From Lepidostoma basale (lineage: Eukaryota; Arthropoda; Insecta; Trichoptera; Lepidostomatidae): 64,000 nt of DNA. The notes below the pieces were generated by a model. That model did not search any database. It saw only the letters and a list, made by a program, of their open reading frames with translations, and was not told the origin of the DNA. Of the stretch, positions 62,701 to 64,000 are shown one piece after another. Position 1 is the stretch's first letter; each line of letters opens with the position of its first letter. Made by a program: the position numbers and the translations under genes. The stretch is taken from contig JAHDVF020000676.1 in assembly GCA_022606425.2 (NCBI GenBank), forward strand, positions 248,001-312,000. The letters run 5' to 3'.

Positions 62701-63847
62701 CAACAATTTCAAACTATTATATTATGATTTAACTTGATATGACCCAAATTTGAAAAAAACATATACATTACACATGAAGTTATCGCCATATTTTTTGGAC
62801 CATTTCATAATGTGGTGACCATTATAACTTCTTACAGGTTCATTTTAAATCATTCAAGTAAAAAATATATTATTTTAATAGTTAATCTAGTGCCTGATTG
62901 AAGGATTTTTTTTTTCTTTTTATAAACTTATATTTTTTATACACAATTAAATGTTTCATTTTCCTTGAAAATCCGTAAATAAATTATCTGAGGCCGGTAT
63001 TTTGTTTATTAAAAAAAAATCAATTTGGCACTAAATTAACTACTATTTCATTTTATTTTATTTGTTTGAATGATTTAGATGAACCTGTAAGTTATAATGG
63101 TCACCGCAAAGCACCACTTATGGAAAAGGGTCCAACAAATATGGCGATAACTTCATATTTAAATTTATATTATTTTTTCAAATTTGGGTCAAATCAAGTT
63201 AAAACATATAATTTCACATTGTTGGTTGTATAAAATAAATTTAATTACTGACTGCCCCTCACCCCTTAATAAAAATATTATTAATAATAAATTTGAAATT
63301 ATCAACATTCTAAAAAAAATGTAATGAATGAAATAACTGACTTATTTCTTTTGATAATAATGAATACCGTGAAATAATTATAAACGCAACAGTAAAATAA
63401 TGTACCTGGGTATTGTAAAGGAAAGATGATCAGCAGAGTATGTGGTGACTGGAACAGTGCGTACGGGGGCCCCTTCCCTCAATCCCTCAGCACGCTTCTG
63501 CTTTCGCAATTCTAATATCCTCTCCATGAGTTCGAGATCACGCGTTTCCTGGTCACTGCAGTGCCTCTTCCCACCACCATCTTCCTCGAGGTCCGCCAAG
63601 TCCCCAAATAGTTCCTCGAGTGTTCTTTTATGACCTCCACCGCCTGGGTTATCTTTCTCATGATGTTCTATGTCTTCAAGTGGATGTACAAGTGCATTGG
63701 ACGATGAGGGATCTTGTTCATCAAATGTTAATGGGGTAGATATGCTTGAAGACGATTGCCCCAATGTTTTTCGTACGGCTGGACTAGAGAAGTCTAAAGA
63801 TCTTCGACTCTTCGTAATACTTTCGGTTTCTTGGTGTGGATTTAAAT
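28143..63847 (-). CDS. CHTF18: CHTF18/CTF18, clamp-loader ATPase (gene span; 5' end off window)
   Basis: CTF18 is the large subunit of the Ctf18-Dcc1-Ctf8-RFC clamp loader. In the nucleus it loads PCNA during replication and supports cohesion and checkpoint signalling (known for the family). The 11 exons run 63847-63406, 57728-57560, 56835-56325, 55766-55595, 55468-55276, 52908-52736, 47086-46861, 44820-44514, 44149-43899, 28432-28366 and 28246-28143. They give about 870 residues: Walker A GPPGSGKTT near 313, Walker B LVLDEIDGAP near 370, sensor motif ICICND near 416 and the TDNDIRSCL block near 474. The end is the conserved EGFNNAVRRDVKISDLL tail. Ten GT-AG introns keep phase throughout. Family members are usually about 950-1000 residues, so roughly 100 N-terminal residues are missing beyond the right edge. 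Confidence 0.92.
28366..28432 (-). CDS. CHTF18: CHTF18 penultimate exon
   Basis: 67 nt between acceptor TTTGATTCAG and donor AAAAG/GTAAGAG. It begins in phase 0 with VMKDFFGRTVAVT; the DFFGR motif is a CTF18 family mark. It ends with one base of an Ala codon, matching the next exon. It is 119 bp from the last exon but about 15.5 kb from the exon before it. Confidence 0.88.
28725..28757 (+). ncRNA. Hammerhead-like relic, family E
   Basis: GAAA (28746-28749), palindrome CACGTG and GTC follow a stem II GTC/GAC. The region corresponding to the core reads CTTAAAGA instead of CUGANGA, so it is degenerate. A mirror copy on the minus strand at about 28683-28715 is more decayed. Confidence 0.3.
28799..29614 (+). 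mobile_element. Composite (TTAG)n-tailed insertion with 12-bp target duplication
   Basis: TTAGTTCTTCTA flanks the segment at 28787-28798 and 29615-29626; the first four bases of the right copy blend with the TTAG tail. The insert contains a PLE 3'-region piece in reverse (about 28975-29110) and three copies of GTGGATACGTG(G/T)AACAT near 29122, 29176 and 29291. It ends in a copy of the short (TTAG)n element at 29468-29614, starting GTGGCGATGAGG. One duplication around the whole suggests that a chimeric transcript was copied in a single event. Confidence 0.65.
29695..29820 (+). mobile_element. LINE 3' fragment (LGHVLR type)
   Basis: Frame pieces LGHILRNEKYGLLHLITKGK and GRRGVGRPQM match the C-terminus of the family inserted at 26431-26745. 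Confidence 0.65.
30108..31640 (-). mobile_element. (TTAG)n LINE copy with scrambled 5' end
   Basis: On the minus strand the RT runs from VVSAWLCKLFNQYLDEEYTP near 31420 through LQKAYDYVNI, KGVKHGCVMSPW and SVSCLLYADDAVLLADN near 30790. After a frameshift it continues with TVCNISVNGENLDQVDEFVY (30658) to SLRRMCG near 30335. It ends near 30108 with CTACCCTTTCAGAGAAACGACGTGATAG. Upstream of the RT, at 31490-31630, lies a piece of the element's own 3' end (ATGGATGAAGAAAGAATGG) in the same orientation, so the order of segments is abnormal. Confidence 0.75.
31641..32374. other. No gene recognised
   Basis: Part of the giant intron. AT-rich, with T runs near 31740; the segment 32090-32220 is somewhat GC-richer. 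No element identified. Confidence 0.4.
32375..32560 (-). repeat. Family B repeat, diverged
   Basis: TTTATTTCGACAGTGACCGGTTTCC then GCTGGCATCGA, with downstream GTTTTATTTAATTATTATTT and AGTAAAATCAT, match the hairpin and its flank at 58022-58245. On the minus strand a stem-GAAA-CCGG-TC arrangement is recognisable, but the core is lost. Confidence 0.55.
33080..33785 (-). mobile_element. RTE-type LINE 3' end, long open frame
   Basis: The 195-codon frame (33167-33754) shows the full RTE C-terminal series: YVYLGHKIRLGKENQTAELP, RRVRLGWAAFGKLR, LPMMTYGLETTTLT, LGVSLRDRIRNEEIRRRT, WQWAGHLARQ and RWTDDIIKRVGK. Beyond 33167 the non-coding end reads AAGAGGCCTATATCCAGCAG and finishes in GAAGAAGAAGAC. 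It is 5'-truncated but has no stop in the visible C-terminal part, so it is young or well preserved. Confidence 0.85.
33895..34340. other. GC-rich non-repeat island in the intron
   Basis: Dense in CpG-containing words (CCGCGG, GCGCTGGCGCTGGCG). Overlapping frames on both strands are open, as expected from composition. No TE signature. Could be regulatory DNA or an unrecognised exon. Confidence 0.35.
34341..34400 (-). mobile_element. (TTAG)n LINE tail fragment
   Basis: TAACTGTCGCGTCTTTTCCTC then GAGAGGTAGGCAGAGGATGGAC is the reversed end of the (TTAG)n LINE (compare 49430 and 54580). Confidence 0.6.
34730..35060 (+). mobile_element. RTE-like LINE 3' fragment
   Basis: Encodes ARQPALLYGTEVWPAKQIPE and, after breaks, a GRGRPQTTW-like end near 34905, finishing in a GAAGAAGAAGAAGAG run. 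The first block is the usual LLYGTEVW motif of RTE C-termini. Confidence 0.6.
35150..35300. other. Small GC-rich island
   Basis: CGCGATGG, CTCGAGCGCGC and GGGCCGGCGGGC in a short stretch between two LINE fragments; no coding or repeat signature. Confidence 0.3.
35360..35690 (-). mobile_element. RTE-like LINE 3' fragment
   Basis: Minus strand: SEIMQICDVEYIVRWGRTRR, RDHAERVCSERVMN and KGRPPKRWRDSWTC. This is the DVVRWGR-x-RRRHW ... GRPPKRWxDSW end shared with the fragment at 38580-39840. Confidence 0.75.
35690..36720. other. Extended GC-rich non-repeat island
   Basis: Contains CCGCCGCCAGG, CGCGGCCGCGGCCG near 36004, a CTCGAG site near 36400 and three GCCTCCCC units near 36552-36575. No element ends or recognised protein. 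Its length and composition stand out in an AT-rich intron; regulatory DNA is one explanation. Confidence 0.4.
36825..37225. repeat. Degenerate tandem repeat
   Basis: Words GGTTCCAAA, CCATATCTAA, GACAAG and TTCAATATTTAGAAGA recur in order. GGTTCCAAA-like words start near 36831, 36891, 37032, 37113 and 37202. Spacing is irregular, from about 60 to 140 bp. Confidence 0.6.
37400..38086. repeat. M1 MITE copies
   Basis: 37785-38086 is nearly complete: inverted ends CATTTTGAATGTATACAAAT / ATATACATTCAAAATG, arms through TAGACGAATACTGGATTTTA and TATCTCAATAGAG. 37400-37560 is a partial copy of the inner region (GGAAACAGAATATGGCGATC). Related to 2420-2738. Between them, 37561-37784 is unassigned. Confidence 0.75.
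38091..38200 (-). mobile_element. (TTAG)n LINE tail
   Basis: Begins AACTAACTAACCGTCACGCCG and continues with GGAAAGGCAGAGATGATGGAC and TGACATACCTCTCTAGCC, the reversed end of the LINE. It abuts the M1 MITE end. Confidence 0.7.
38580..39840 (+). mobile_element. RTE-like LINE with internal duplication
   Basis: The C-terminal frame at 39296-39721 shows YKSCVRPIMPYGIECRADTK, VSEMKMLRYISGKTLQESIR and CEVEDVVRWGRQRRRHWYAH, followed by PPGRPPKRWIDSWES after a stop. A 100-bp piece of the end (GTGGGGAAGGCAAAGGAGAA ... GCCAGCCCCAAG) is also present upstream at 39225-39325, in the same orientation. The 38580-39220 part is linker-like and broken. Confidence 0.65.
39960..40710 (+). mobile_element. (TTAG)n LINE, old copy
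   Basis: Follows the 7.2-8.0 kb copy from SKVMVF (here CCAAAGTTATGGTATTTGAA) through GGAAGCGTGTTTACAAGAGA and ATGGCAGTGCACAATGAGG to GCGTGATGGTTAGTTAGTTA. Many stops and small indels make it one of the older copies. Confidence 0.75.
40711..41850. other. Mostly unassigned; short LINE tail at 41740-41805
   Basis: Two open frames (40878-41120 and 41220-41549) are AT-rich and unrecognised. At 41740-41805 GAACAGTGTAGCAATCCATCC then GGAAACGGCGCGGTGGTTAG is a diverged (TTAG)n LINE end. Confidence 0.4.
41853..41883 (+). ncRNA. Hammerhead-like motif, family C
   Basis: Core TTGATAA (41853-41859), extra T, stem II GCCTT-AG-AAGGGT, GAAA, AAT and GTC (41881-41883). Stem I: AT/AT next to the core, then ACTATA (upstream) against TATAGT (downstream) across an internal loop. 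The core differs from CUGANGA by C3 to U and G8 to A, a change that keeps a base pair. Confidence 0.4.
42583..42790 (+). repeat. Unclassified dispersed repeat
   Basis: Matches 46010-46250 in the opposite orientation: AAACCCGGATTTAACGTTT, GCCAATTGCGTGTAATTATT and GTGAGTTACGCG are shared. The unit contains ATTGG/CCAAT words. No coding potential seen. Confidence 0.6.
42966..43140. repeat. Family A head-to-head hairpin (solo PLE ends)
   Basis: A nearly perfect inverted repeat with arms of about 85 bp, centred on CATCAACACCTAATGATG. Each arm carries GTCAACATTGGTTGATGAAA, CAGCTGTCGTAA and an outer TTTATAATTGTTAATGC/GCATTAACAATTATAA. The right-arm core is CTAATGA (G5 to A), so probably inactive; GAAA and GTC are intact. 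No PLE coding sequence is present. Confidence 0.8.
43170..43430 (+). pseudogene. Pogo/Tigger-like transposase N-terminus fragment
   Basis: ATG at 43170 opens a 44-codon frame SQQRKALSVREKRNILEKVD then KHIGSRVSLVRNLG, the first helix-turn-helix of CENP-B/Tigger-type proteins. About 80 bp further, SKYEKLEEV and then LKEWFIS correspond to the second helix-turn-helix. The catalytic domain is missing. It directly follows the family A hairpin. Confidence 0.65.
43899..44149 (-). CDS. CHTF18: CHTF18 exon (C-terminal region)
   Basis: Acceptor TTTTTTTTAG, donor TTG/GTGAGT. Starts with two bases completing Asp (G plus AT), then EKTANVRNLTYAMKQLIARE and VDLEKIRRTEGPRLP. A proline/alanine/asparagine-rich linker follows, ending INKAIRPNVPL in phase 0. 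The LTY-x-x-KQLIARE block is typical of CTF18. The downstream intron is the 15.5-kb one. Confidence 0.9.
44514..44820 (-). CDS. CHTF18: CHTF18 exon (post-ATPase region)
   Basis: Acceptor ATTATTTCAG; opens phase 0 with MFQRRNTMSGIVGS. Contains LLPHVLAPILRPVSVQLYSA and VGLMLDYGLQYSQQR; ends VGLF plus one base. GC content is clearly higher than in the flanking intron. Confidence 0.9.
45115..45145 (-). ncRNA. Hammerhead-like motif, family C
   Basis: Minus strand: TTGATAA, T, GCCTTAGAAGGGT, GAAA, CATGTC. It shares the U3...A8 core with the copies at 41853 and 56032. Confidence 0.4.
45150..46009. other. Intron, unassigned
   Basis: AT-rich; an 86-codon frame at 45377-45637 is Ser/Phe-rich and unrecognised. 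No element identified. Confidence 0.4.
46010..46250 (-). repeat. Unclassified dispersed repeat, second copy
   Basis: Inverted relative to 42583-42790. The end near 46030 carries two GACCAATCAC words 26 bp apart. Followed at 46295-46325 by a family C motif (TTGATAA, T, GCCTTAGACAGGC, GAAA, CATGGC). Confidence 0.6.
46372..46695 (+). mobile_element. CR1/L2-like LINE 3' end
   Basis: Encodes STNFGDRAFTVTGPSAWNNL and RSKLKTHIF, the FGDRAFSxAGPxxWNxLP ... LKTHLF signature at the end of CR1/L2-group reverse transcriptases, then a 3' UTR with AACGGCGCTTTAAAAG and a (TTA)n run. Confidence 0.8.
46861..47086 (-). CDS. CHTF18: CHTF18 exon
   Basis: Acceptor GGTTACAG, donor GAG/GTAACG. Starts with one base completing Arg, then LTQGVFENYPVRC; further in EWFAAGDMFSTHIASSQNYS and SFLCWHRVLARASWP. 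The reading frame joins DYE-R from the previous exon, matching the family's EYE-x-x-x-QGLFxN pattern. Confidence 0.9.
47181..47402 (+). mobile_element. tRNA-derived SINE, second copy
   Basis: GGGGCCGTGGCAAGTGC head, B-box GGTTCGATTCC and CCCGGCGATGGCAG, body GATAGTTATATCC...CTTTACATCGGTTTGGC, and an AATAATAATG tail. Same family as 11614-11858, opposite orientation. It lies about 95 bp upstream of a CHTF18 exon acceptor, antisense to the gene. Confidence 0.8.
47455..47815 (+). mobile_element. LINE 3' end with GATGAT tail
   Basis: LRKIFGPLCEHGVWRIRYNY, LYNEPNIVKFIKN and KPKLRWMDGVERDL, ending in TTGATGATGATGATG. This KIFGPVxxxGxWRxRYNxEL ... DGVEEDL pattern is a common insect LINE C-terminus. 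Confidence 0.75.
47816..48360. other. Intron, unassigned
   Basis: No recognised element. Confidence 0.35.
49135..49307. repeat. Hairpin MITE
   Basis: Inverted arms of about 80 bp: ACAATTGAATGGTTG, GTAAAATAGGCACTAAGTAC and an A-rich run, mirrored around TATATGTCATATA. No hammerhead-like triplet is present. Confidence 0.75.
49425..49640 (-). mobile_element. (TTAG)n LINE 3' end
   Basis: AACTAACTAACTTACTTACC, GCCGTCTCCTCGGAGAGGTAG and CGACATTCATTATTTGATTG: reversed tail of the LINE, about 210 bp. Confidence 0.75.
50181..51099 (+). mobile_element. Mariner, internally deleted, TA duplication
   Basis: Ends TC-CG/AA-GTCAGTCCAAAA then TTCGTGCGCATT are inverted at 50181-50209 and 51071-51099, flanked by TA (50179-50180 and 51100-51101). 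The remaining transposase shows KVSFHHDNARTYTARK and PAYSPNIAPSEFHL, the second and third catalytic regions with Asp replaced by Glu in the last motif. Further on, KLPIRWRDIIDNEGKYI is the C-terminus. At 919 bp it lacks about 0.35 kb of the usual 1.3 kb. Confidence 0.85.
51479..51541 (-). other. Candidate orphan first exon
   Basis: Minus strand: ATG at 51541 opens MDAPPINPNSLSPIVKNKRG then Q, followed directly by a strong donor CAG/GTAAGG. The sequence just upstream (51550-51680) is GC-rich and CpG-bearing (GGGGCGGAG, GCGCAGTAGG on the plus strand), like a small promoter. It lies in a CHTF18 intron on the same strand. No downstream exon was identified; it may be a TE gene's first exon. Confidence 0.3.
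52000..52200 (-). mobile_element. PLE 3' end fragment with family A motif
   Basis: Reversed match to 8140-8335: TTCCTATGTCAATTTGAATAATTTC, CGAATCTTTATGTGTATTTG and the terminal repeat. Motif at 52058-52093: core CTGATAA (G8 to A), stem II GTCAAC/GTTGAC, GAAA, CAGCTG, GTC. Confidence 0.7.
52736..52908 (-). CDS. CHTF18: CHTF18 exon
   Basis: Acceptor GGTATTTCAG, donor GAGCG/GTCAGT (a weaker GT donor). Encodes LKLAEINKMNIGLKDMSKSL and FQVWAEVLQLQPRREG, then SRHLLRSVQSAGDYE. GLKD-x-x-KSLF-x-VW-x-EV is a family landmark after the ATPase. Ends with two bases of Arg. Confidence 0.9.
52995..54515 (+). mobile_element. (TTAG)n LINE split by a TTAA element
   Basis: Left part 52995-53352: LMMNFGKSKVMVFEREERMT, MKAKTVVHNGVLVPTSMYGS and RINAVEIRSL. 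Right part 54121-54515: IMNKIMKGSLRWFGHMERMD, GRPMKTWHDQINQIL, ending GAAACGACGTGATAG. Removing 53353-54120 rejoins the LINE at one TTAA. Confidence 0.85.
53353..54116. mobile_element. Non-autonomous piggyBac-like element
   Basis: 764 bp, flanked by TTAA at 53349-53352 and 54117-54120. Termini are CCCTTAACGTACCG and (inverted) CCGTCGCGTTG, with a shared subterminal word CCATGTGGTAA(G/A)TT(C/G)AGTTT about 30 bp and 10 bp in. No transposase frame. The TTAA duplication at both ends, within a known LINE sequence, makes this call firm. Confidence 0.85.
54565..54870 (-). mobile_element. (TTAG)n LINE 3' end, tail to tail with the previous copy
   Basis: Reversed copy from GAACCGTCACGCTGTTACC through ATTTGGTCATGCCATGATTT to CCATATGTCCAAACC. 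The two copies face each other across about 50 bp containing GTTCGTTTTGT words on both sides, forming a large inverted repeat. Confidence 0.8.
55276..55468 (-). CDS. CHTF18: CHTF18 exon, end of ATPase module
   Basis: Acceptor GGGGCAG (first of two possible AGs; phase selects it), donor ATG/GTAAAC. Encodes QAALVVRVAGAGAVRLGERL, then LLQALAARTDNDIRSCLTIL. TDNDIRSCL corresponds to the RFC-box VIII/sensor 2 region. Coding GC is very high compared with flanking intron. Confidence 0.9.
55595..55766 (-). CDS. CHTF18: CHTF18 exon, Walker B and sensor 1
   Basis: Acceptor ATTTTTAG, donor TTGAG/GTAAGC. Completes Walker B (DEID, residues about 374-377) with GAPLPAIEFLVKFMST, then a Lys/Gly loop and RRPVICICNDLYAPSLRPL with the sensor 1 Asn. 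An intron splits Walker B after LVL plus one base. Confidence 0.93.
55925..56105. repeat. Family C head-to-head hairpin
   Basis: Inverted arms joined near 55995-56020. Left module (minus): TTGATAA, GGCCTTAGCGAGAC, GAAA, CAACTC. Right module (plus): 56032-56060, described separately. Outer arms share TTTTCTTA/TAAGAAAA and TATTTTATGGGAATG/CGTTCCTATAAAATA. Confidence 0.7.
56032..56060 (+). ncRNA. Hammerhead-like motif, family C, best copy
   Basis: Core TTGATAA (56032-56038), extra T, stem II GCTAGCTAGGC, GAAA (56051-56054), CATG and the triplet GTC (56058-56060). Apart from U3 and A8 it keeps every invariant hammerhead position. Confidence 0.45.
56325..56835 (-). CDS. CHTF18: CHTF18 exon, start of AAA+ domain with Walker A
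   Basis: Acceptor ATAATTGCAG, donor CTAG/GTATTT. The WVRRYRPRSYCELLSEEATN block (residues about 233-252) is the RFC-type entry motif. LLCGPPGSGKTTLAHLLARH carries Walker A (about 313-321), followed by VVEVNASDDR and RPNCLVL. The 511-nt exon is phase 0 to phase 1. The Lys of Walker A is present, so ATP binding should be intact. Confidence 0.95.
57110..57385 (+). mobile_element. (TTAG)n LINE 3' end
   Basis: MVKKLYVNDVNGTRNRGRPR, KTWHDQINQILNVGHVRSQR and ILSAYPFGETA, then GTGATGGTTAGTTAGTTAG. The frame is open to the natural stop, so it is one of the younger copies. Confidence 0.85.
57560..57728 (-). CDS. CHTF18: CHTF18 exon
   Basis: Acceptor TTCTTATTTAG, donor TAC/GTAAGT. Begins with one base completing Arg, then WPFLPLTRSDGEKVYVRMHN and FHGGYVNLLGPSAASIWEEA. 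The WPF-x-PVT-x-xDG-x-x-VY motif is conserved N-terminal to the ATPase in CTF18. Confidence 0.92.
58022..58150. repeat. Family B head-to-head hairpin
   Basis: Near-perfect palindrome with arms of about 60 bp: TTGTCTTTATTTAGACAGCG, ACCGGTTTCGCCAGACTCGC and TGGCATCGACAGACTGGTCTG. The right flank to 58245 (GTTTTATTTAATTATTATTT, TTTCAGTAAAATCATTTGAT) also occurs at 32465-32530. Confidence 0.8.
58098..58130 (+). ncRNA. Hammerhead-like motif, family B
   Basis: CTGTCGA (58098-58104), T, stem II GCCAG/CTGGC closing CGAGT, GAAA (58121-58124), CCGG, TC ending at 58130. Stem I CAGT/GCTG can form. The core differs from CUGACGA only at A6 to U, which probably abolishes cleavage. Confidence 0.4.
58740..59756 (+). 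mobile_element. CR1/jockey-type LINE 3' end with (AAATA)n tail
   Basis: Pieces: ISDSDRVRDLGVTIDPKLTF near 58812, then a single shift near 58910. The long frame 58982-59464 reads MVRSRLEYVSPAWSPYYAAH, IERVQKMFIKHINFK and LPVYRTNYALSAALYRICD. A 3' UTR of about 250 bp ends in a run of AAATA units at 59719-59756. The VRSRLEYxxxxWSPxxxxxxxxxERVQ block is typical of jockey/CR1 reverse transcriptase ends. Confidence 0.8.
59757..61787 (+). pseudogene. Reverse transcriptase of the TGATT-tailed LINE
   Basis: Three long frames. 59757-60605: linker, with PKWFTEDIIRNIRMKHAHHK and SIQAMKNSHSIGPDFLPIFF. 60626-61549: RT, with VENYRPVAILSAPAKLFESI, KAFDTVNHDILLRKLSEIGF, YSGVPQGSNLGPLLFTIFIN and FLLFADDLKLFLE; the catalytic FADD is intact. 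61550-61787: C-terminal tail LEAIHLYVPDGYLRQRQHRL. Only two frameshifts (about 60605 and 61545) separate them, so the copy is fairly young. Confidence 0.85.
59757..61925 (+). mobile_element. Jockey/CR1-type LINE, 5'-truncated, TGATT-tailed
   Basis: Begins within the endonuclease-RT linker directly at the tail of the previous LINE and ends AATAAACTGATTTGATTTGATTTGATTG. It has lost the endonuclease. The same family has copies at 1290 and 10145. Its direct contact with the other LINE's tail suggests insertion at or just after that tail. Confidence 0.85.
62180..62380 (-). mobile_element. LINE 3' fragment (LGHVLR type)
   Basis: Minus strand pieces GHVMRNHECRVQQLIIQ, KVSGEEYKSG and FENGSVAAQHSCLELLYLK match the C-terminus seen at 26431-26745 with several frame breaks. 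Confidence 0.5.
62619..63261. repeat. Long-arm MITE
   Basis: Ends AGGGGCAGTCAG and CTGACTGCCCCT are exact inverted 12-mers. The arms continue imperfectly inward: AATTTATTTTATAAAACCAAC against GTTGGTTGTATAAAATAAATT, ATGAAGTTATCGCCATATTT against its complement, and GTGACCATTATAACTT against AAGTTATAATGGTCAC. About 640 bp, no coding capacity. Confidence 0.75.
63406..63847 (-). CDS. CHTF18: CHTF18 exon, N-terminal acidic region (5' boundary tentative)
   Basis: Donor CCCAG/GTACAT (phase 2) fits the next exon exactly. The 5' boundary is set at acceptor TTTTGATGCAG/AT; the frame stays open about 40 bp further, so this edge is uncertain. Content: SSSISTPLTFDEQDPSSSNA, KRTLEELFGDLADLEEDGGG, LELMERILELRKQKRAE and VTTYSADHLSFTIP. 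The EELFGDIxDL motif and the following helix are CTF18 N-terminal marks. Upstream exon(s) are not visible before 64000. Confidence 0.85.
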
Positions 63848-64000
63848 CTGCATCAAAATGAGGAAAAGTTTTTAAAAGAATATTCAATAACGAGTTAATA
63901 GTTACATTTGCCTGCTTACGTATTTATGTTGCGCAAGTTTAACAATAATTGTACTTATAATCAAAGTTTTCCACAAAATATTCTAAGCAAACAAAAGCTT

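Larger units (their letters stand above)
57729..63405 (-). other. CHTF18 intron with LINEs and MITEs
   Basis: About 5.7 kb, phase 2. Contains the family B hairpin, two adjoining plus-strand (antisense) LINEs, a LINE fragment at 62.2 kb and a MITE. No host exon recognised. Confidence 0.75.

Overview
This is a window of insect nuclear DNA: AT-rich, intron-bearing and dense with decayed transposable elements (TEs). Lepidoptera is my best guess from the mix of RTE, R1-type and (TTAG)n-tailed LINEs with piggyBac and mariner relics, but the order cannot be fixed from sequence alone. No bacterial features, CRISPR arrays or rRNA genes were seen.

The one confident host gene is on the minus strand: CHTF18 (CTF18), the large ATPase subunit of the alternative clamp loader Ctf18-RFC. 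I place 11 exons between 63847 and 28143. All ten introns have GT-AG ends and every exon junction keeps the reading phase, giving about 870 residues up to the stop codon. The first roughly 100 residues lie beyond the right edge. The ATPase core is in exons between 57.7 and 55.2 kb. The last two short exons, coding the conserved C-terminal tail, sit at 28.1-28.4 kb behind an intron of about 15.5 kb.

Region by region. 0.4-1.15 kb: a Harbinger-like relic with a MADF fragment. 1.3-4.7 kb: LINE ends and hairpin repeats. 4.7-8.4 kb: a Penelope-like element (PLE) split by a (TTAG)n LINE. 8.4-10.1 and 13.9-14.9 kb: unrecognised broken reading frames of possible viral origin. 10.1-13.8 kb: LINE and PLE fragments with a nested tRNA-derived SINE. 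15-23 kb: a graveyard of mariner, R1/I-type, RTE and (TTAG)n LINE pieces. 23-28 kb: piggyBac-like debris and LINE 3' ends. 28.4-43.9 kb: the giant CHTF18 intron, with LINEs, hairpins and several GC-rich non-repeat islands. 43.9-63.9 kb: the other exons, with introns holding a 3-kb TTAA-flanked element (carrying a mariner), a 764-bp TTAA-flanked non-autonomous element inside a LINE, SINEs, hairpins and two adjoining LINEs.

The most interesting signal cuts across these regions. At least four unrelated-looking repeat families (A-D, perhaps a fifth, E), often arranged as head-to-head hairpins, carry a hammerhead-ribozyme-like module: a 7-nt core, one extra U, a short stem II, GAAA, a tiny palindromic stem III and a GUC cleavage triplet. 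Hammerheads are known in Penelope-like elements, which fits families A and D. Family D has an intact canonical core. Family C consistently has UUGAUAA in place of CUGANGA, which would replace the C3-G8 pair by a compensating U3-A8 pair.
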